Program-made: the position numbers and the translations under genes
DNA from: SHZL01 sp963784425
Lineage (GTDB): Bacteria; Pseudomonadota; Gammaproteobacteria; Xanthomonadales; SZUA-36
Length of the DNA: 48,631 bases
Direction: 5' to 3'
NCBI GenBank assembly: GCA_963784425.1
Contig: CAWARM010000017.1
Span: 1 to 48,631 of the forward strand
Shown: positions 33,154 through 41,838 of the stretch, piece by piece
Position numbering within the stretch: the stretch's first letter is position 1
How the letters are laid out: every line of letters starts with the position of its first letter
The notes under the pieces: generated by a model
The model's input: the letters and a program-made list of their open reading frames with translations, nothing else
Database searches by the model: none
What the model was told of the DNA's origin: nothing

Positions 33154-34500
33154 ATGAATAGCTCACTCACCAGTTTGCTGCTGGTCATTTTGCTGCTCGC
33201 CCTTAACGGGTTTTTCGTTGCCGCAGAGTTTGCGCTGGTCAAGGCCAAGGGTGTGCGCATTAACCAGTTGGCCGATCGGGGTGTACTGACGGCAAAACTG
33301 ACCCGCAGGATCATGGACGACATGGAGTCCTATCTCGCAGCCTGCCAGCTGGGAATCACCATGGCCTCACTCGGGCTGGGCTGGATAGGCGAGCCTGCCG
33401 TGGCGAATCTGCTGCAACCCTTGTTTCGCCACTGGAACATGTCGCAGGAGGCTCTGCACACCACCTCCTTTATCATTGGTTTCCTGGTTTTCTCATCCTT
33501 GCACATCGTCCTTGGCGAACAGGTGCCAAAGACCTTTGCCATCCGCAAACCGGAGCCGGTGTCACTGTGGGTGGCCTATCCCTTGCGGGCCTTTTACCTG
33601 CTGACCTACCCGCTGAACCGCTTGTTGAGTAACAGCACTTCCTATGTCTTGCGCCAGTTCGGCGTGGCCCAGTCATCGCACGCCGATGTCATGACCAGCA
33701 CCGAGTTGCAGGACATGATCGTTACCTCCGATGAGCATGGTGAACTGGCTTCCGGCAATGCGGCGATGTTGAGCAATATGTTCGAGTTTGGCGAGCGCAC
33801 CGTGGAAGAGGTCATGATTTCACGCACTGAAATCGACATGATCGATTTGCAGAAATCACCCGGGGAAAACATTGCACTGGTGTTGAGCACCTCGCACTCG
33901 CGTTTTCCCGTCATTGACGGCAGTACCGACAAACTGCTGGGCATGATCCTGACCAAGGACCTGTTCAACGCCACACTGGAGGGAAGGCCGAATCCCTGGC
34001 ACAACCTGCGCGAATATGTTCGCGAGCCACTGATCGTGCTGGAGACCCTGTCGGTTTCGCGCCTGTTTGAGAATATGCGTTCCCGGCGGGCGCACATGGC
34101 CTTCGTTGTCGATGAGTACGGTTCTCTTGCTGGCCTGCTCACCATGGAGGATCTGCTGGAAGAAATCGTGGGCGAAATAGCGGATGAAACGGACGAGCGC
34201 GAATCGCAATACCCCATCGTCAAGGTGTCTGAGCAAACCTGGGAAGCCCATGGCCTTATTCCGCTGAGCGATTTGGAAAAAGTGCTCGACATTGACCTGC
34301 CGGATGATCTCGACGCCAACACGCTGTCCGGCCTGTTCATGGATACCCTGCAGGAGATGCCGCAGGTAGGCGCGACTATCACCTGTTGTAACTACCGCAT
34401 GACAGTGCTGGAGGTCGAGGGACACCGGGTTGAAAAAGCCCGGCTGGAGAAGCTCTCCGCCGACGAGGACGAAGATGATGCCGACAGCCGGTCCGGCTGA
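33154..34500 (+). CDS. CNNM/CorC/HlyC family membrane protein (DUF21 + CBS pair)
   Basis: 448 residues. Residues about 1-190 form the DUF21 membrane domain (LLLVILLLALNGFFVAAEFALVKAK, SLGLGWIGEPAVANLL). Two CBS domains follow (VEEVMISRTEIDMIDLQ ... FPVIDGSTDKLLGMILTKDLF; RRAHMAFVVDEYGSLAGLLTMEDLLEEIVGEI). A CorC_HlyC domain ends the chain (WEAHGLIPLSDLEKVLDIDLP). Members take part in Mg2+/Co2+ efflux or are loosely called hemolysins. It is followed 12 bases later by a hypothetical gene. Confidence 0.88.
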   Translation: MNSSLTSLLLVILLLALNGFFVAAEFALVKAKGVRINQLADRGVLTAKLTRRIMDDMESYLAACQLGITMASLGLGWIGEPAVANLLQPLFRHWNMSQEALHTTSFIIGFLVFSSLHIVLGEQVPKTFAIRKPEPVSLWVAYPLRAFYLLTYPLNRLLSNSTSYVLRQFGVAQSSHADVMTSTELQDMIVTSDEHGELASGNAAMLSNMFEFGERTVEEVMISRTEIDMIDLQKSPGENIALVLSTSHSRFPVIDGSTDKLLGMILTKDLFNATLEGRPNPWHNLREYVREPLIVLETLSVSRLFENMRSRRAHMAFVVDEYGSLAGLLTMEDLLEEIVGEIADETDERESQYPIVKVSEQTWEAHGLIPLSDLEKVLDIDLPDDLDANTLSGLFMDTLQEMPQVGATITCCNYRMTVLEVEGHRVEKARLEKLSADEDEDDADSRSG

Positions 34501-34512
34501 TACTGGAGCGTG

Positions 34513-35280
34513 ATGATGAACCTCGAAACCTGGGAACTTCTAAGCTACGTGGTGACCGTGGTTGGCTTGCCCCTGGCCATTTCCGTGTTTGTTTACGAGC
34601 AGCACAAGGAACGCAAGAACGAGGAGGAACTGGTGTATGAATCCATTTCCGACAATTACCAGGAATTCCTGCGCGTAGTGCTGGAGCACCCCGACCTGCA
34701 CTTGTTCTCAATGAACAAGACCCCGGCGCTGACCGAGGAGCAACACGAACGCATGACGGTGATCTTCAGCATGCTGATTTCGTTGTTCGAGCGTGCCTAC
34801 ATCATGCTCTACGACGAAGGAGTGCACATCGAAAAGCAGCGCCGCTGGAGTTCCTGGGATGACTACATGCGCGAGTGGTGCGCGCGCGAGGATTTCCGCG
34901 ACGCTCTCGACACCCTGTTGATCGGTGAGGACCAGGATTTCTGCAGGTACATCAGGAAAGTCGCACAAACCACGGCCATTGGGCAGGGATTGCCGCTGGG
35001 TCCGCAAAGCCAGGGCATAACCCAGGACCTGATGGCCGGGATTTCATTGCCCCGCGGAAGATACTGCGTATACAATGGCACAACGAAGGACTTGATCCTT
35101 AAGGACAGGTACCGCAATGACACACTACGCCATTTTGGGTGGCGGCCGCCTCGCGCGGCACATGCGCCACTATTTCACACTCCTGGGCTTGCCCGTGTCC
35201 GCCTGGTCACGCGACGGCGCGCCAGAAACGAACTCACACAGCACCCCCAGGCACCGGGCGCGCCCCAAGGAGCGACTTGA
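34513..35280 (+). CDS. Hypothetical membrane-anchored protein with long overlapping C-terminus
   Basis: Begins at ATG 34513 (a second ATG follows directly). One N-terminal membrane helix (LLSYVVTVVGLPLAISVFVY), then a charged EQHKERKNEEELVYESISDN and a helical domain with WSSWDDYMREWCAREDFRDALDTLLIGEDQDFCRYIRK. Related small proteins usually end near that point, as I recall. Here the frame goes on for about 95 residues and overlaps the DUF2520 gene by 164 bases; the tail is Arg/Pro/Ala-rich and looks like an out-of-frame shadow. Either a lost stop or a frameshift is possible. Function unknown. Confidence 0.55.
   Translation: MMNLETWELLSYVVTVVGLPLAISVFVYEQHKERKNEEELVYESISDNYQEFLRVVLEHPDLHLFSMNKTPALTEEQHERMTVIFSMLISLFERAYIMLYDEGVHIEKQRRWSSWDDYMREWCAREDFRDALDTLLIGEDQDFCRYIRKVAQTTAIGQGLPLGPQSQGITQDLMAGISLPRGRYCVYNGTTKDLILKDRYRNDTLRHFGWRPPRAAHAPLFHTPGLARVRLVTRRRARNELTQHPQAPGAPQGAT
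35047..35076 (+). promoter_or_regulatory. Candidate promoter of the CoA biosynthesis operon
   Basis: TTGCCC (35047-35052), an 18-base spacer, and TACAAT (35071-35076), 40 bases before the ATG of the DUF2520 gene. AAGGA at 35101-35105 is the ribosome site. The promoter lies inside the extended C-terminus of the upstream hypothetical ORF, which supports that this tail is not under strong coding constraint. Confidence 0.5.
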
Positions 35281-35881
35281 AGCCACGCTGCAACCGGCCA
35301 CCCACGCCTTGCTGCTGGTTTCTGACGGCGCCATTGCCGACCTGATCAGCCGTTATCCGTTCCTGCACCAGAAAACCCTGGTGCATTGTTCCGGCGCGCT
35401 GAGTATTCCCGGAGTCGCGGGCGCGCACCCGCTGATGACGTTCGGCCATGAGCTTTACGCGCTTGAGCAATACCAGAAAATTCCTTTCATGGTGGACCAG
35501 GGCCACGACTTCAGCACCCTGTTACCTGGCCTCCGCAACCCGCACTTCCCGGTCCGGCTGGAAGACAAGCCTCGTTATCACGCCTTGTGCGTCATGGCGG
35601 GCAATTTCAGCCAGATCCTGTGGCAGGCAGCCAGTGAAGGATTCGCCGGGATGGGTTTGCCGCCGGAAACGCTTGCGCCCTATCTGCAGCAGGTGGTGCA
35701 CAACTTCGTTGCCAATCCCGGGGCCGCGCTCACCGGGCCGCTCAGTCGCGGCGATGTGAATACCATTCGACGCAACCTCAATGCCTTGAGTGGCGATCCG
35801 CTGCAAGCGGTGTACCAGGCCTTTGTGGACTTGTATCGCGACTCCCAAACGGCGGCGAGCCTGCAGGAGGTGGCGCTGTGA
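35117..35881 (+). CDS. Rossmann-like and DUF2520 domain protein (ketopantoate-reductase-like)
   Basis: 254 residues. N-terminal Rossmann motif YAILGGGRLARHMRHYFTLLG binds a dinucleotide. LVHCSGALS and GAHPLMTFG follow, and the C-terminal helical DUF2520 domain is GNFSQILWQAASEGFAGMGLPPETLAPYLQ ... NPGAALTGPLSRGD. The fold is related to ketopantoate reductase, ProC and 6PGDH-like enzymes. Its stop overlaps the GTG start of panB. As no panE lies in the window and the gene leads panB and panC, it could supply the ketopantoate reductase step. That is inference from context. Confidence 0.82.
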   Translation: MTHYAILGGGRLARHMRHYFTLLGLPVSAWSRDGAPETNSHSTPRHRARPKERLEATLQPATHALLLVSDGAIADLISRYPFLHQKTLVHCSGALSIPGVAGAHPLMTFGHELYALEQYQKIPFMVDQGHDFSTLLPGLRNPHFPVRLEDKPRYHALCVMAGNFSQILWQAASEGFAGMGLPPETLAPYLQQVVHNFVANPGAALTGPLSRGDVNTIRRNLNALSGDPLQAVYQAFVDLYRDSQTAASLQEVAL

Positions 35882-36669
35882 ATATCCTCAAATTGCCGGA
35901 ACGCAAACGCAAGGGCGAAAAACTCGTCGTAGTGACCTGCTACGACTACACCTCGGCGCGCATTCTTGAACAATCGGATGTAGACATGATTCTCGTGGGT
36001 GACAGCGCCGCCATGGTCATGCACGGGCACAACACGACACTGCCCATCGGGGTCGAAATGATGGCCTGGCACGTTGCGTCCGTACGTAAAGGTGCGCCGC
36101 GCAAATTCATCGTTGGAGACCTGCCATTTCTGTCCTTTCGCAAGTCTTTGGCCGACACCATGGATGCCGTTGGCAGGCTGATGCAGGCTGGAGCGGAAGC
36201 CGTGAAACTGGAAGGAATCGCCGGCAATGCGGACACCATAGCCCACATCGTGCAGTCGGGCGTGCCGGTGATGGGCCACATTGGCCTTACCCCGCAATCG
36301 GTTAACCAGCTGGGTGGATTTCATGTGCAAGGTGGCAGCGCCGCTGAGCGTGAACGGTTCAAAGCCGAGGCCGTTGCTTGCCAGGCTGCCGGATGCTTCG
36401 CCATCGTGCTGGAATGTGTGCCCGAAACCCTGGCGGCTGAAATCAGCGCAGCGCTGACCATACCAACCATCGGCATTGGTGCGGGTGCTCAAACCGATGG
36501 GCAGGTACTGGTCATGCAGGACCTGCTCGGCCTTAACCAGGACTTCAAGCCCAAATTCGTGCGCCGCTACCTTGATGGCAGCCAACAATGGCTGGACGCT
36601 TTCAATGCCTTTGCCCGCGATGTAAAAGACGGAAGCTTCCCGGCCAGTGCGGAACGTTACGCCGGATGA
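35878..36669 (+). CDS. panB: 3-methyl-2-oxobutanoate hydroxymethyltransferase
   Basis: 263 residues, the first committed enzyme of pantothenate synthesis (ketoisovalerate plus methylene-THF to ketopantoate). Motifs: VTCYDYTSARILEQSDVDMILVGDS, HGHNTTLPIGVEMM, DLPFLSFRKSL, GHIGLTPQSVNQLGGF, LECVPETLAAEI (catalytic Glu), GIGAGAQTDGQVLVMQDLLG. Metal-binding Asp is in the LVGDS motif. The start is a GTG that overlaps the previous stop (GTGA). Full length for the family. Confidence 0.93.
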   Translation: MNILKLPERKRKGEKLVVVTCYDYTSARILEQSDVDMILVGDSAAMVMHGHNTTLPIGVEMMAWHVASVRKGAPRKFIVGDLPFLSFRKSLADTMDAVGRLMQAGAEAVKLEGIAGNADTIAHIVQSGVPVMGHIGLTPQSVNQLGGFHVQGGSAAERERFKAEAVACQAAGCFAIVLECVPETLAAEISAALTIPTIGIGAGAQTDGQVLVMQDLLGLNQDFKPKFVRRYLDGSQQWLDAFNAFARDVKDGSFPASAERYAG

Positions 36670-37436
36670 ATGTATTTACCGATGTGGCCGGCTGGAGCGT
36701 ATTCCGCGACAGCCTGGGTAGAGGCGCGACCGGGTCATCCATTGGCTTCGTTCCAACCATGGGTGCCCTGCACGCAGGACATCTCTCGCTGGTGCACAGC
36801 AGCCAACGCGATAATGACATCACAGTGGTGAGTATTTTTGTCAACCCGACCCAGTTCAACCAGGCCGCCGACCTTGAACACTATCCGCGTACTACCGCAG
36901 CGGACCTCGCATTGCTGCGAGCCAGTAACACCGACGCTGTGTTCATGCCAGACGCCAAAAGCCTCTACCCTGACGGCTATACTTTTCGCGTGAGTGAGTC
37001 TGAGCTCAGCCAGAACCTGGACGGTGCCCACCGCCCCGGCCACTTTGACGGCGTGCTGACGGTGGTGATGAAACTGTTCAATATCATCCGGCCAACGCGA
37101 GCCTATTTTGGCGAAAAAGATTATCAGCAGTTACAACTGGTGCGCGGTATGGTTGGCGCTTTTTTCCTGCCGCTTGGCATCGTCGCCTGCCCAACGGTAC
37201 GCGAAGCAGACGGCCTGGCCATGTCTTCGCGCAACACCCGCCTCGATGCACAGCAAAGGGCGCAGGCACCCGGCCTGTTCCGCGCGCTGAAATCGGCAAG
37301 CTCCGCCGCACAGGCGCGTGAAGCTTTGGAGCAACTCGGGTTCGAAGTGGATTATGTTGAAGACCTGGACGGGCGCCGCTTCGGGGCCGTGCGCCTGGGG
37401 GACGTGAGGTTGATTGATAATGTCGCCATTGGATAA
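36666..37436 (+). CDS. panC: Pantothenate synthetase (pantoate-beta-alanine ligase)
   Basis: 256 residues from ATG 36666 (ATGA overlap with panB). The HIGH-like GFVPTMGALHAGHLSLV, VSIFVNPTQFN, RPGHFDGVLTVVMKLFNIIRP, FGEKDYQQLQLVR and READGLAMSSRN (KMSKS-like) motifs are all intact. It joins pantoate and beta-alanine with ATP. It is shorter than the usual 280 residues because the C-terminal domain is compact (ending LGFEVDYVEDLDGRRFGAVR ... GDVRLID). A longer upstream frame is a shadow of panB. Confidence 0.92.
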   Translation: MNVFTDVAGWSVFRDSLGRGATGSSIGFVPTMGALHAGHLSLVHSSQRDNDITVVSIFVNPTQFNQAADLEHYPRTTAADLALLRASNTDAVFMPDAKSLYPDGYTFRVSESELSQNLDGAHRPGHFDGVLTVVMKLFNIIRPTRAYFGEKDYQQLQLVRGMVGAFFLPLGIVACPTVREADGLAMSSRNTRLDAQQRAQAPGLFRALKSASSAAQAREALEQLGFEVDYVEDLDGRRFGAVRLGDVRLIDNVAIG

Positions 37437-38676
37437 AGCCGCGCCTGCGCCGGTGAATATTCTCCTGCTGATGTCAGGATCAATTGCCTGTGCCAAAGCC
37501 TGCGGCCTGATTTCAAGCTGGGTCAAACAGGGCCACCAGGTGCAGGTGGCCTGCACCCCGTCCGTGGCTGAGTTTCTTGGCCACGCAACGCTGGAAGGTT
37601 TCAGTGGCCGTCCCGTGCTGGGCAGTGCCTTTACTCCCGGCCAGGTCATGGACCACATTCACCTTGCCCGCTGGGCTGATTTAGTGGTTGCGGCGCCGGC
37701 CACCTCCAACCTGATCAACAAGTTCGCTGCGGGCATTGCCGACGAAGCGGTAACCAGCCTGTGGCAAGCAGCGTATGGATCGGGCAAGCCGATGTTCATC
37801 GTGCCGGCAATGAATACCCATATGTGGAACTACCCTGCCACGCAGGCCAGTATGCAAGCCCTGCGCAGTTGGGGCATTCACGTACTGCCCACCGCGGAAG
37901 GTGATCTTGCCTGCGGCGAATTTGGTGCGGGCCGCATGCTCGAACCCGAAGCCATTCTTGCAGCAATCAGCGCGCATTTACCTGGACGGACACTCCAGCC
38001 AAAGCGCATCCTCATCACTGCGGGCGGCACCCGCGAGCCCATAGATGCGGTGCGTTATATCGGCAATCACAGCAGCGGGCGCACTGCGGCAGCCATCGCC
38101 GATGCGCTCATATCCAGAGGGCATTCAGTGACCTTTCTTGCCGCAGCAAATGCCATGCGCCCAAGTCTGAACTGCCCACTGGAATCGTTTTCCAGTTACC
38201 AGGACCTGGCGACACAGCTGCGCCATCTGCTTGGCCAACACCCCTTCGACTGGGTGATCCATGCGGCTGCCGTCAGCGATTTTTCCGTCGACTATATCGA
38301 GCAGGACGGCAAAGCCAGCACGGCTGCAGGAAAACTTTCCTCTTCAGGCAAGCTCAGCTTGCACCTTAAACCCAATGCCAAGCTGCTGCCCCAGTTGCGC
38401 GGCTGGTCAGTGAATGCGGCAGTGCACGTGATTGGATTCAAGCTTACGTCTACTTCAGATCACGCCGCCCGGGCGAAAGCCGTTAATGGATTGTTTGACA
38501 ATGCCGGCGTGGATGCGGTTGTGCACAATGATCTCAATGAAATCCGGGATCTCAACGAAATCCAGCCGGGCAGCCACAGCTATACCTTGCACAGGTTGCC
38601 GGACATCACGATTGGCTGCGCCAACAGCAAGGAACTGAATAGTGCAATTGAACAACTGCTGGAGGAACTGCCTTGA
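37420..38676 (+). CDS. coaBC: Phosphopantothenoylcysteine decarboxylase / phosphopantothenate-cysteine ligase
   Basis: 418 residues from ATG 37420, overlapping panC by 17 bases. The CoaC half has the flavin site, DHIHLARWADLVVAAPATSN (catalytic His), PAMNTHMW and CGEFGAGRML (catalytic Cys). The CoaB half has ILITAGGTREPIDAVRYIGNHSSG, AAAVSDFSVDYIEQ, a GKLSSSGKLSLHLK segment with the dimer-side Lys residues, and NDLNEI. It converts phosphopantothenate to phosphopantetheine. Two repeated segments EIRDLNEIQ/DLNEIRDLNEI near residue 370 are a small internal duplication. Confidence 0.92.
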   Translation: MSPLDKAAPAPVNILLLMSGSIACAKACGLISSWVKQGHQVQVACTPSVAEFLGHATLEGFSGRPVLGSAFTPGQVMDHIHLARWADLVVAAPATSNLINKFAAGIADEAVTSLWQAAYGSGKPMFIVPAMNTHMWNYPATQASMQALRSWGIHVLPTAEGDLACGEFGAGRMLEPEAILAAISAHLPGRTLQPKRILITAGGTREPIDAVRYIGNHSSGRTAAAIADALISRGHSVTFLAAANAMRPSLNCPLESFSSYQDLATQLRHLLGQHPFDWVIHAAAVSDFSVDYIEQDGKASTAAGKLSSSGKLSLHLKPNAKLLPQLRGWSVNAAVHVIGFKLTSTSDHAARAKAVNGLFDNAGVDAVVHNDLNEIRDLNEIQPGSHSYTLHRLPDITIGCANSKELNSAIEQLLEELP

Positions 38677-39446
38677 TCCTGTGTCTTGATATTGGCAACA
38701 GCCATATTTACGGGGGAGTGTTTGACGGCGATGAGCTGCAGCTGACCTTTCGAAAGGCTTCAAAGCAGGGTGCGTCTTCTGACGAATACGGCCTGTTTTT
38801 CCGTTCCGTGCTGCGCGAAAACGGCATTGAGCCAGACCGCATCACCCGTGTCGCCATGTGCAGCGTAGTGCCGGAAGTGGTGTACGCAATCAGTGCCGGT
38901 TGCCGCAAGTACTTCGATCGTGCGCCGTTTATCCTGCAGGCGGGGGTGCGCACCGGCCTTAAGATCGGCTATCAGAATCCGCTCGAAGTGGGTGCGGACC
39001 GCATCGCCAACGCGATCGGCGCTACGCACCTCTTTCCGGACCAGGACCTGCTTATTATCGATCTCGGCACCGCCACTACCCTGTGTGCCATCGGCAAGGA
39101 TCGCAACTACAAGGGTGGCGTGATCCTGGCCGGCCTGCGCTTATCCATGCAGGCCCTGGATTCGGGCACCTCCAAACTCGGGGCAGTAGAAATCGTCCGC
39201 GCCTCGCAGACCCTGGGCCGGACCACCGCCGCCAGTATCCAGTCAGGTTTGTATTTCGGCCACCTTGGGGCACTGCGGGAAATCATCCAACGGGTGGTGA
39301 CGGAAGAATTTGCCGGCCAGCGGCCCAAGGTAATCGCTACCGGCGGGTTCGGCTCATTGTTTGAAAACACCGGCATGTTTGATGTATTGATGCCGGACCT
39401 GGTACTGCAGGGTCTGAAACTGGCCGCGGCAATGAATGCGAACTAG
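38673..39446 (+). CDS. coaX: Type III pantothenate kinase
   Basis: 257 residues from a TTG start that overlaps the coaBC stop (TTGA), backed by GGAGGA 6 bases upstream. Acetate-kinase-fold motifs: ILCLDIGNSHIYGGVF, QNPLEVGADRIANAIGA, LLIIDLGTATTLCAIGKD, GGVILAGLRLSMQALDSGTSKLG, IATGGFGSLFE. It phosphorylates pantothenate and is feedback-insensitive to CoA in this class. It is the last gene of the operon and overlaps the convergent VIT gene by 4 bases. Confidence 0.92.
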   Translation: MILCLDIGNSHIYGGVFDGDELQLTFRKASKQGASSDEYGLFFRSVLRENGIEPDRITRVAMCSVVPEVVYAISAGCRKYFDRAPFILQAGVRTGLKIGYQNPLEVGADRIANAIGATHLFPDQDLLIIDLGTATTLCAIGKDRNYKGGVILAGLRLSMQALDSGTSKLGAVEIVRASQTLGRTTAASIQSGLYFGHLGALREIIQRVVTEEFAGQRPKVIATGGFGSLFENTGMFDVLMPDLVLQGLKLAAAMNAN

Positions 39447-40132
39447 GCAACGACGCCAAAAAACCTGCCTGCTGCTGCCGTCAAAGCCATTGCCAGCGCG
39501 CCCCAAAATGTGACCCTGATCGCGCCCCTGGCGAGTGGTGCGCCACCCGCTTGAGCCGCAACCCCGCCTAAAACAGCCAGGAAAACCAGGGACAAGGCGG
39601 CAACCCAGGGTATGAGATGGGCTAAAGGTACCAGCCACGCGGTCAGCAAAGGCAATGCTGCACCAACAGTAAATGTGGCAGCCGAGGAAAAAGCCGCCTG
39701 GACCGGCCGCGCTTTGGCATGGTCCGATATGCCAATTTCATCCCTCGCGTGGGCCCCCAGGGCATCATGAATCATCAACTGCTCTGCAACCTGCCTCGCC
39801 AGGGCAGGTTCGAGGCCGCGGTTTTCATATATTTTCGCCAGCTCTTCTTTTTCCGACTCAATATCGTCATCCAGCGATTTTTGCTCCAGCGCCAGGTCCG
39901 CAGCCTCCGTATCCGACTGGGAACTCACCGACACGTATTCGCCGGCCGCCATGGACATGGCTCCAGCGGCCAGTCCGGCAACCCCGGCAAGAAGGATATC
40001 TGCATGGGTGGTGTTGGCCGCGGCTACACCAATAATAAGACTTGCAGTGGAGACAATGCCGTCATTGGCGCCCAATACTGCAGCGCGCAGCCAGCCTATG
40101 CGATGGGCCTTATGGACTTCATGGTGCGTCAT
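39443..40132 (-). CDS. VIT1/CCC1 family Fe2+/Mn2+ transporter
   Basis: 229 residues with about five membrane helices. The signature GWLRAAVLGANDGIVSTASLIIGVAAA opens the protein. A cytoplasmic metal-binding helix region (DDDIESEKEELAKIYENRGLEPALARQVAEQL) contains the acidic residues of the VIT1 domain, and later helices are GAALPLLTAWLVPLAHLIPWV and LAVLGGVAAQAGGAPL. It would move Fe2+ or Mn2+ across the inner membrane. It overlaps the lipase-like stop by 14 bases, so both are co-transcribed. Confidence 0.88.
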   Translation of the reverse strand: MTHHEVHKAHRIGWLRAAVLGANDGIVSTASLIIGVAAANTTHADILLAGVAGLAAGAMSMAAGEYVSVSSQSDTEAADLALEQKSLDDDIESEKEELAKIYENRGLEPALARQVAEQLMIHDALGAHARDEIGISDHAKARPVQAAFSSAATFTVGAALPLLTAWLVPLAHLIPWVAALSLVFLAVLGGVAAQAGGAPLARGAIRVTFWGALAMALTAAAGRFFGVVA

Positions 40133-41399
40133 ACATTTGCTCGCCAGGGTTATTCTGCAGTTGTTGGGGCGCCAGCCACTGCACCATCTGCCGGGTCACC
40201 GCCGGACTGCTGAGCAATCCCAGGTGACTCGTGCGATAGGCAATCCATTGTGCAGCCTGCCCAAATGCCAGCTTACGCCGGGCCTCATCATGGTATCCCA
40301 GTGCGCTGTGCAGGGGCACCAGGCCATCGCCCAATAAACGATCGCTCACGGCGCTGCGCTGCGCAGTTCTTGTGGCCGCCACGGTGTAGCAGGCTACACC
40401 TTCCGGCAGCGGTACCGGTTGATGTTGGTCAGTTTTGCTTTGGAACCGGTCCTTGCCCTGCCAATCTTCATCCAGCACGTAACCGTAGCGCAAATCGGTA
40501 ATGCCGGCACTGCGCAGCTTGCCCAGCGCAGTAAACGGCCGGGTCCAGGGTGTGCTGCCCAGCAGCACATCCACCCAGTTTCCGGCCCGCTCCAGCGGGG
40601 CGCCGTGGTGTGGCGTGCCCAGAAACACGATGCTTTTCAAATAGTCCGGCCAGCGCATCGCGTCCTGCCTGGCATAATGACAGGCGCTGCGGACCAGCAA
40701 GCCGCCCATGCTGTGCGCCACGATGGTGATTTCAGCGATTGGCGCGGGCCAGTGTGTGAGCAGTTGTTCCAGCTGAGCCGACAGTTCACGGCCATTGAGC
40801 GAGATGTGCAATCCGGAGTTGTAACGCAGGTAAACAGGCGTATAGCCCAGTGCAGCAGCCAATGCTGCACCCTGCTCGACCGCATGCTTCTTTTGCGCGG
40901 CATGGCGCTGCAGGTCGTTCATGCACAAACCATGCACCAGGATCAGCAATTTCCCGGGCTCTGCTGGCAGTGATGGCAAGGCTCTCCAGTTCAGTGCTTC
41001 ACCCTGGTAGCGCAAGGACATGGGGATTGCGAACACGTTCTTGCCGGCAGCCAGGTGGTCGCCCATCACTCCATTGAGCACCGCAAGTACAGCCTCGCGC
41101 TCAAGGGTGTGGGGCACGGAATTCGCTGCTGACCCGGTGCCGTGCTCCAATCCGGCCAGCAGCAGGTCGATGCCCTGGCCTGTCAGTTGTGTCACGCCGT
41201 AGACGCTGCGGTAGACCAGTCCGGTCAGACCACGGGTCCGCCCCGGCACTGTGCTGCCGCCCAGGCCCATGGTGTCCAATACTGCGTGGTGCACCCCTTC
41301 AGCGATGCGGGTCACGCCCGCAGTGGCCTGGGTTGTCAGTTGGGCAAGGCCGCGCAGGTCTGAAACACGCAACAGTCTGATTTCGTTCAATAGCGACAT
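40119..41399 (-). CDS. Alpha/beta hydrolase (PGAP1/lipase-like)
   Basis: 426 residues from ATG 41399 (MSLLNEIRLLRVSDLRG), chosen because GGAGAAG lies upstream and the longer frame is not conserved. The oxyanion HG is in LLILVHGLCMNDLQ, nucleophile Ser in VAHSMGGLLVRSACHYA, and GTPHHGAPLERAG is typical of PGAP1/lipase-type hydrolases. Late Asp (DRLLGDGLVPLHSALG) and His (SHLGLL) complete a triad. An N-terminal helical region (residues 1-120) is unusual and may be membrane-associating. Substrate unknown; an ester lipid is plausible. Confidence 0.8.
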   Translation of the reverse strand: MSLLNEIRLLRVSDLRGLAQLTTQATAGVTRIAEGVHHAVLDTMGLGGSTVPGRTRGLTGLVYRSVYGVTQLTGQGIDLLLAGLEHGTGSAANSVPHTLEREAVLAVLNGVMGDHLAAGKNVFAIPMSLRYQGEALNWRALPSLPAEPGKLLILVHGLCMNDLQRHAAQKKHAVEQGAALAAALGYTPVYLRYNSGLHISLNGRELSAQLEQLLTHWPAPIAEITIVAHSMGGLLVRSACHYARQDAMRWPDYLKSIVFLGTPHHGAPLERAGNWVDVLLGSTPWTRPFTALGKLRSAGITDLRYGYVLDEDWQGKDRFQSKTDQHQPVPLPEGVACYTVAATRTAQRSAVSDRLLGDGLVPLHSALGYHDEARRKLAFGQAAQWIAYRTSHLGLLSSPAVTRQMVQWLAPQQLQNNPGEQMYDAP

Positions 41400-41476
41400 G
41401 TACCCGCTTCTCCGTGGCCGCTGTTGTTTACGTGCGGCTGGTCTGATGCGCAGCCGGGACGGTGAGCAATGTATCG

Positions 41477-41506
41477 TTGAAATGGTACCTCTGCACAAGC
41501 TACTAT
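41477..41506 (+). promoter_or_regulatory. Candidate promoter of the AcpXL-type fatty-acid cluster
   Basis: TTGAAA (41477-41482), an 18-base spacer and TACTAT (41501-41506). The acyl carrier protein ATG is at 41543 with AGGGAAAAG as ribosome site. This is the only clear promoter before the six-gene run that follows. Confidence 0.55.
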
Positions 41507-41542
41507 GGCACACCACGAATTAATTCAATACAGGGAAAAGAA

Positions 41543-41824
41543 ATGGCGACCACGTTTGAGGTTGTGGCGGGAATCATCGCCGAAACCAGCGACATTCCGC
41601 TGGATGAAATAACACCGGAAAAGAATGCGTTCACCGATCTGGACATTGATAGCCTGGATTTTCTGGATATAGCCTTCGCTATCGACAAGAGTTTCGGTAT
41701 CAAAATTCCGCTGGAAAAGTGGACCGAAGAGCTGAATGAAAACAACGCGTCCGCCGATGACTACTTTGTCCTGAGCAAACTGTGTGACCGGATAGACGAA
41801 CTGGTTGCGGCCAAAGACGCCTAA
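41543..41824 (+). CDS. acpXL: AcpXL-like specialised acyl carrier protein
   Basis: 93 residues from ATG 41543 (MATTFEVVAGIIAETSDIPL); a longer frame is not conserved. Phosphopantetheine Ser37 is in DLDIDSLDFLD. The tail AIDKSFGIKIPLEKWTEELN and DDYFVLSKLCDRIDELVAAK closely matches rhizobial AcpXL, as I recall it, and differs from housekeeping AcpP (which is shorter and lacks the long C-terminal helix). AcpXL carries very-long-chain acyl groups such as 27-hydroxyoctacosanoate. It is the first gene of the cluster. Confidence 0.85.
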   Translation: MATTFEVVAGIIAETSDIPLDEITPEKNAFTDLDIDSLDFLDIAFAIDKSFGIKIPLEKWTEELNENNASADDYFVLSKLCDRIDELVAAKDA

Positions 41825-41838
41825 GCAAGCGTTTCTCC

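Noticed and set aside
35000..35116. A riboswitch before the pantothenate genes
   Set aside because: The leader is only about 40 bases after the candidate promoter, too short for a known aptamer.
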